Below are positions 31,415 to 34,797 of a stretch of 34,797 bases of DNA, one piece after another. The stretch lies in assembly GCA_017476005.1 (NCBI GenBank), contig JAFVEM010000060.1:1-34797 (forward strand), written 5' to 3'. A program made the translations under genes and the position numbers. Under the pieces are notes generated by a model that saw only the letters and a list, made by a program, of their open reading frames with translations, ran no database searches and had not been told where the DNA came from. The stretch is from Selenomonadaceae bacterium. Its GTDB lineage: Bacteria > Bacillota > Negativicutes > Selenomonadales > Selenomonadaceae. Positions within the stretch are counted from its first letter, which is position 1. Every line of letters starts with the position of its first letter.

Positions 31415-31517
31415 TATATTGGAGAGCATTAGACATTCCGAAGGAAGGTCTTAGGCTCTCCGTATATACCGCGGACGAAAATTTTCATTTTAGTAAATTT
31501 CACTGTTCGCGAGTATA
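31415..31517 (+). promoter_or_regulatory. 103-nt structured element, copy B (upstream of metG)
   Basis: TATATTGGAGAGC..GCTCTCC, then GTATATACCGCGGACGA and a weak second stem (CGAA..TTCG with AAATTT/AAATTT inside), ending CGCGAGTATA. The first ~60 bases differ from copy C at one position. It ends 32 bases before the metG TTG, leaving room only for the AAGGAGG site. Confidence 0.72.
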
Positions 31518-31549
31518 AAACGGCTATACATACAAGGAGGCTCTTTATT

Positions 31550-33112
31550 TTGGCAGAGAAACAACCCTATTATCTTACTACCCCCATATACTACCCCAGC
31601 GCCAAACTCCATATCGGTCATGCCTACTGCACTACCTTGGCCGACACCATAGCTAGGTATAAAAGACTCACCGGCTATGATGTTTTTTTCCTCACCGGCT
31701 CCGACGAACACGGCCAGAAAATCCAGCAGACGGCGGCGGCGGCCGGCCTTACGCCCTTGGCCTATGTGGATAAAATCGTGGCCGGCTTCCAAGACCTGTG
31801 GCGTAGGCTTAGTATCTCTCACGACGACTTTATTCGCACCTCGGAGGAACGCCACCAAAAAGTGGTACAGGAAATCTTTCGCCGCATTTACCAAAAAGGA
31901 GATATTTACAAAGGCACCTACACGGGACTTTATTGTACCCCATGCGAGAGTTACTGGACAAAATTACAACTGAACGAGCAGGGCTGTTGCCCCGATTGCG
32001 GCCGCCCGGTGCAAGAGGTGGCGGAGGAGGCTTACTTCTTTAAATTGTCCAAGTACGCCGACAGGCTCCTTGAACATATCGACAGCCACCCGGATTTTAT
32101 TCGCCCTACCTCCCGGCGCAACGAAATGATAAGTTTCATTAAGCAGGGACTGGAGGATCTGTGCATTTCGCGCACCTCCTTTGATTGGGGCATCCCCGTG
32201 CCGGGAGACGAGAAACATGTAATTTACGTCTGGTTCGACGCCCTCACCAATTACCTCACCCCCATCGGTTTTGGAGAGGAATCGGAGAAATTCGCTAGGT
32301 TCTGGCCGGCGGATTTGCACTTGGTGGGCAAGGAAATCGTGCGTTTCCACACCATTATCTGGCCTTGTATCCTTATGGCGCTGGATTTGCCCCTGCCCAA
32401 ACAGGTCTATGGTCACGGTTGGCTCATTGTTGACGGGGACAAAATGTCGAAATCCAAGGGCAACGTGGTGGATCCTATTGCCCTTATCGAAGAATTTGGC
32501 GCCGATGCCATTCGCTATTTCTTGCTTCGGGAGATAACCTTGGGGCAGGACGGCAATATTTCCCGGGACGCCTTGATTACCCGTATTAACGCCGACCTTG
32601 CCAACGATCTGGGGAATCTCCTGCACCGCTCCCTCAATATGATAGGGAAATTCCGTCAGGGCGTAGTCGCTCGCCCCACGGTGGAGGGGGAGGCCGATAA
32701 GGAACTAAGGCAAAAGGGAGCCGAGACGTTGCAAGGGTATCTAAAAGACATGGATAACCTAGAACTCAGCGAGGCCATCAAGAATGTGTGGAGCTTTATC
32801 AGCCGCACCAACAAGTATATAGACGAGAAAACCCCTTGGGCGGCGGCCAAAGACGAGGCGCGCCAAGCCGACCTTGATACTACTTTGTACAATCTGACGG
32901 CGGCTTTGCGGCTGGTGAGCCTGATGATTGCGCCTTATATGCCGGATACGGCGAAGAAAATCTGGGAGCAGCTGGCGCTACCGGCGGAGGATTTCAGCGC
33001 GGCGAATCTCAAAACCATGGAAAGCTGGGGAGGCATCCCCGACGGTCATCGGGTGGGAACTCCGACGCAGCTTTTCCCCCGTATAGAAGTCGAAAAAAAT
33101 AAGGCTCGCTGA
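31550..33112 (+). CDS. metG: methionyl-tRNA synthetase
   Basis: Class I synthetase that charges tRNA-Met. The 520 residues have the HIGH motif as KLHIGHAYC (21-24), a zinc-type Cys cluster CTPCES..CCPDCGRP (~129-149), SFDWGIPVP, WFDALTNYL and the KMSKS motif at 298-302. It is the short form, without the C-terminal tRNA-binding (EMAP-like) domain found in many bacteria. The TTG start follows AAGGAGG with nine bases. tatD begins seven bases after its stop. Confidence 0.97.
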   Translation: MAEKQPYYLTTPIYYPSAKLHIGHAYCTTLADTIARYKRLTGYDVFFLTGSDEHGQKIQQTAAAAGLTPLAYVDKIVAGFQDLWRRLSISHDDFIRTSEERHQKVVQEIFRRIYQKGDIYKGTYTGLYCTPCESYWTKLQLNEQGCCPDCGRPVQEVAEEAYFFKLSKYADRLLEHIDSHPDFIRPTSRRNEMISFIKQGLEDLCISRTSFDWGIPVPGDEKHVIYVWFDALTNYLTPIGFGEESEKFARFWPADLHLVGKEIVRFHTIIWPCILMALDLPLPKQVYGHGWLIVDGDKMSKSKGNVVDPIALIEEFGADAIRYFLLREITLGQDGNISRDALITRINADLANDLGNLLHRSLNMIGKFRQGVVARPTVEGEADKELRQKGAETLQGYLKDMDNLELSEAIKNVWSFISRTNKYIDEKTPWAAAKDEARQADLDTTLYNLTAALRLVSLMIAPYMPDTAKKIWEQLALPAEDFSAANLKTMESWGGIPDGHRVGTPTQLFPRIEVEKNKAR

Positions 33113-33119
33113 GGCAGTC

Positions 33120-33905
33120 ATGGAAAACCAAGTTATAGACCTAGTGGATACCCACACCCACCTAACGGATGAAAAATTCGCCCCCGATTTAGCGGAAACC
33201 ATAGCGCGAGCTAAGGCCGCCGGAGTGCGTCGCCTGATAAACATGGGAGACACGCTGGCCTCGTCTAGCCTAGCGGTGGAACTTGCCCGGCGCTACGAGG
33301 GATTATACGCCGGGGTGGGCATTCACCCGGAGGAACTGTGCGAGCTGACGGGGGATAGGGAGGAAAAATTATTTGTCCTGGCTCAGGAAAAAAAAGTGGT
33401 GGCCATTGGCGAAATCGGACTTGACTATCATTGGGAGAAGGACGAGGAGAGACGCCAAGGGCAACAAAAGCTGTTTATTGCCCAGCTGGACATAGCTAGG
33501 CAACTCCGGCTCCCCGTTTGTATTCACGATAGGGAGGCGCATGGGGACACTTTGGCCATTTTGAAAAAGGAAGGCCGAGGGCTACGGGGAGTTTTGCACT
33601 GTTACTCCGGCAGTCCTGAGCTGGCGCAAGAATTTTGGCGGCTGGGATTTTTCATCGGGGTGGATGGTCCTCTCACCTACAAAAATGCGGCTAAACTCCC
33701 GGAGGTAGTGCAAAAAGCGCCGAGGGACATGGTGCTGATTGAAACGGACGCGCCCTATTTGTCCCCGGTTCCCCATCGCGGCAAGCGCAACGAACCGGCC
33801 TATGTGCGCTTGGTGGCAGAAAAACTCGCCGAGCTGTGGGAGGTAAGCCTCCCGGAGGCTGCCCAAATCACCACGCGCAATGCGGAGGCGCTGTATCGCT
33901 TGTAA
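33120..33905 (+). CDS. tatD: TatD family metal-dependent hydrolase
   Basis: A 261-residue TIM-barrel nuclease/hydrolase with VDTHTHLTDEKF (metal His pair), AIGEIGLDYHW, CIHDREAH, LHCYSG and the C-terminal ETDAPYLSPVPHRGKRNEP. Family members have 3'-5' exonuclease activity on DNA or RNA. The metG-tatD order is common in Firmicutes, often followed by rnmV and ksgA; here the gene is followed by a terminator and IS remains instead. The frame starts at ATG after GAGG. Confidence 0.95.
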   Translation: MENQVIDLVDTHTHLTDEKFAPDLAETIARAKAAGVRRLINMGDTLASSSLAVELARRYEGLYAGVGIHPEELCELTGDREEKLFVLAQEKKVVAIGEIGLDYHWEKDEERRQGQQKLFIAQLDIARQLRLPVCIHDREAHGDTLAILKKEGRGLRGVLHCYSGSPELAQEFWRLGFFIGVDGPLTYKNAAKLPEVVQKAPRDMVLIETDAPYLSPVPHRGKRNEPAYVRLVAEKLAELWEVSLPEAAQITTRNAEALYRL

Positions 33906-34044
33906 GATCTCCGAACGGGAGTACACACGTTCGTTTCATAAAAGAGTCACTGTATTTTGGTAAATCCAATCAATTTCAACAAGAGCGTATCACTGAGCAG
34001 ACAATCCAACAAAATTTTTGGTAATGCGATTTAAATAAACGCAA

Positions 34045-34090
34045 AAACTCCCTTCATAGCCGCAATCTTGGGCATGAGGGGAGTTTGTTT
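34045..34090 (+). terminator. terminator after tatD
   Basis: AAACTCCCTTCAT (34045-34057) pairs with ATGAGGGGAGTTT (34074-34086, one G-T pair), followed by GTTTTT. Confidence 0.8.
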
Positions 34091-34115
34091 TTATATTGGC
34101 ACAATAATATTTCGC

Positions 34116-34180
34116 GTTACATACTGTTACATACAAAAAACAAGTGGTATGCTCCATATATTTTAATGGACGCATACCAC
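34116..34180. repeat. direct repeat and hairpin at the left edge of the IS66 element
   Basis: GTTACATAC occurs twice, 10 bases apart (34116-34124, 34126-34134). Then GTGGTATGCTCCA (34144-34156) pairs with TGGA-C-GCATACCAC (34167-34180) with one bulge. The IS-like terminal repeat starts three bases later. No gene is seen in the 325 bases between tatD and the transposase fragment. Confidence 0.6.
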
Positions 34181-34183
34181 TCT

Positions 34184-34797
34184 GTTACTATTCACGGGGC
34201 GAAAAAAATCCTGAGATCACTTAATGTTTTATGCAGAAAGTGACGGACAACCTGCAACATGCGTGGAGCGGCGAGCTAAAGGAACTCTTGGAGCGGGCGA
34301 ACCAAGAGCGAAATGTGGCCATGAAACATGGTGAAGAATGTTTCAGAGGTGATAAGGAACGGGAATTTTATGAGGTGTTTGATGAACTCTTGCTGAGAGG
34401 GCTAAAAGAGAGCGAGGCGGAAAATGACGGACGCTATTACGTCAGGGAGGAAAAGGCATTACTGACAAGGCTCCTCAAGTACAAGGATAATTATTTGGCG
34501 TGGGTGAGTAACTGGGATCTGCCTTTTTCCAACAATCTCAGCGAACGAGCCTTGCGGGGAGCCAAGAGCAAGCAAAAGGTGGTGGGGCAATTCCAGAATG
34601 TGGAGACGGCAAAATGCTATGCGACTATTAGGAGTTACATCGAGACCTGTCACCGCAACGGCATAAATGTTGTATATGCCCTAGAATGCCTGTGCACAGG
34701 TAAGCCGTTATCTCTAACACAAATACTGACCAAAGACGCAGACCGGTAAAAAGTCTGCGCCTTTGGTATGCTTATTTTATTGCCCGTGAATAGTAAC
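34184..34797. mobile_element. IS66-family deletion derivative with both terminal repeats
   Basis: GTTACTATTCACGGGGC at 34184-34200 and its reverse complement (one G shorter) at 34782-34797 form terminal inverted repeats of at least 15 matching bases, starting GTTAC. Between them is only the C-terminal part of an IS66 transposase. A full IS66 element is about 2.5 kb, so about 1.9 kb is lost from the left part. The right repeat ends at the last base of the window, so the target duplication cannot be checked. Confidence 0.8.
34231..34749 (+). pseudogene. IS66-family transposase (TnpC), C-terminal fragment
   Basis: Of about 500 residues in a full TnpC only the last ~170 remain. LPFSNNLSERALRGAKSKQKVVG and FQNVETAKCYATIRSYIETCHRNG (landmarks NNLSERALRGAKSKQ and ATIRSYIETC) are the C-terminal part of the DDE domain, including the last catalytic Glu in NNLSERALR, and the IS66 C-terminal motif CLCTGKPLSL. 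The zinc finger and first two catalytic Asp are missing, so the fragment cannot be active. The ATG at 34231 is probably fortuitous; a stop lies in frame just before it. Confidence 0.88.

Noticed and set aside
31415..31517. T-box riboswitch upstream of metG
   Set aside because: ACCGCGG recalls the T-box core, but the preceding UGGN is TATA, there is no stem I with a specifier loop, the element is only 103 bases, there is no terminator, and the same element precedes two non-tRNA genes.

Overview
The window looks like a chromosomal contig from a motile, strictly or facultatively anaerobic diderm Firmicute, most likely a member of the Negativicutes (Selenomonadales relatives). This is inferred from gene content, not from a database search. 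Firmicute traits are a RicT/YaaT-type PSP1 protein, a metG-tatD pair, strong AGGAGG ribosome binding sites and TTG/GTG starts. Diderm traits are an ADP-heptose-type protein O-heptosyltransferase and FlgT/CsgG-like exported proteins. The contig starts inside a flagellin gene and ends exactly at an IS66-type inverted repeat. Both are typical repeat-induced assembly breaks.

Layout. 1-213 is the 3' end of a flagellin gene. 369-2986 (minus) holds ricT followed by a GH32 sucrose-6-phosphate hydrolase. 3081-3374 holds a probable type I toxin-antitoxin locus missed by ORF callers: a 26-residue hydrophobic toxin, an SD-masking hairpin and an opposing sigma-A promoter for an antisense RNA. tRNA-Ala(CGC) follows at 3438-3513. 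3865-4539 is an unknown, possibly flagella-coregulated protein. pfkA and an HD-GYP c-di-GMP phosphodiesterase operon lie on the minus strand (4604-7663). 7803-11678 is an operon of a Ppx/GppA phosphatase and three exported proteins that together carry FlgT-like N, middle (TolB/CsgG-like) and C domains. 11902-16726 holds a class I aminotransferase, a TibC/Aah-like heptosyltransferase, cysK and an exported protein of unknown function. 16910-17451 is a hybrid cluster protein (hcp) gene reduced by an internal deletion and frameshift. 17778-19475 is an AAA-ATPase-like/PD-(D/E)XK protein.

19677-27845 is the flagellar basal body and export operon: flgB flgC fliE fliF fliG fliH fliI fliJ, a lytic transglycosylase and a MotE/MgtE_N-like protein. 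It is followed not by the usual fliK/flgD/flgE genes but by two UspA proteins and a PAS plus degenerate GGDEF protein. 30119-33905 holds an MBL-fold hydrolase and a 90-residue unknown protein (both minus), then metG and tatD. The right end is an IS66-family deletion derivative with both terminal repeats.

Two repeat systems run through the window. The first is a family of GC-rich palindromic mosaic repeats (eight copies) sitting between genes, even inside the flagellar operon, with a smaller palindromic module nested in the loops of two of them. The second is a striking 103-104 nt structured element found three times, always just upstream of a gene and in the same orientation relative to it (AAA-ATPase, MBL hydrolase, metG). 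It keeps its length and a hairpin with compensatory changes while its second half varies. I could not match it to a known riboswitch, T-box or insertion sequence, and it is the best candidate here for an undescribed regulatory RNA or miniature mobile element.
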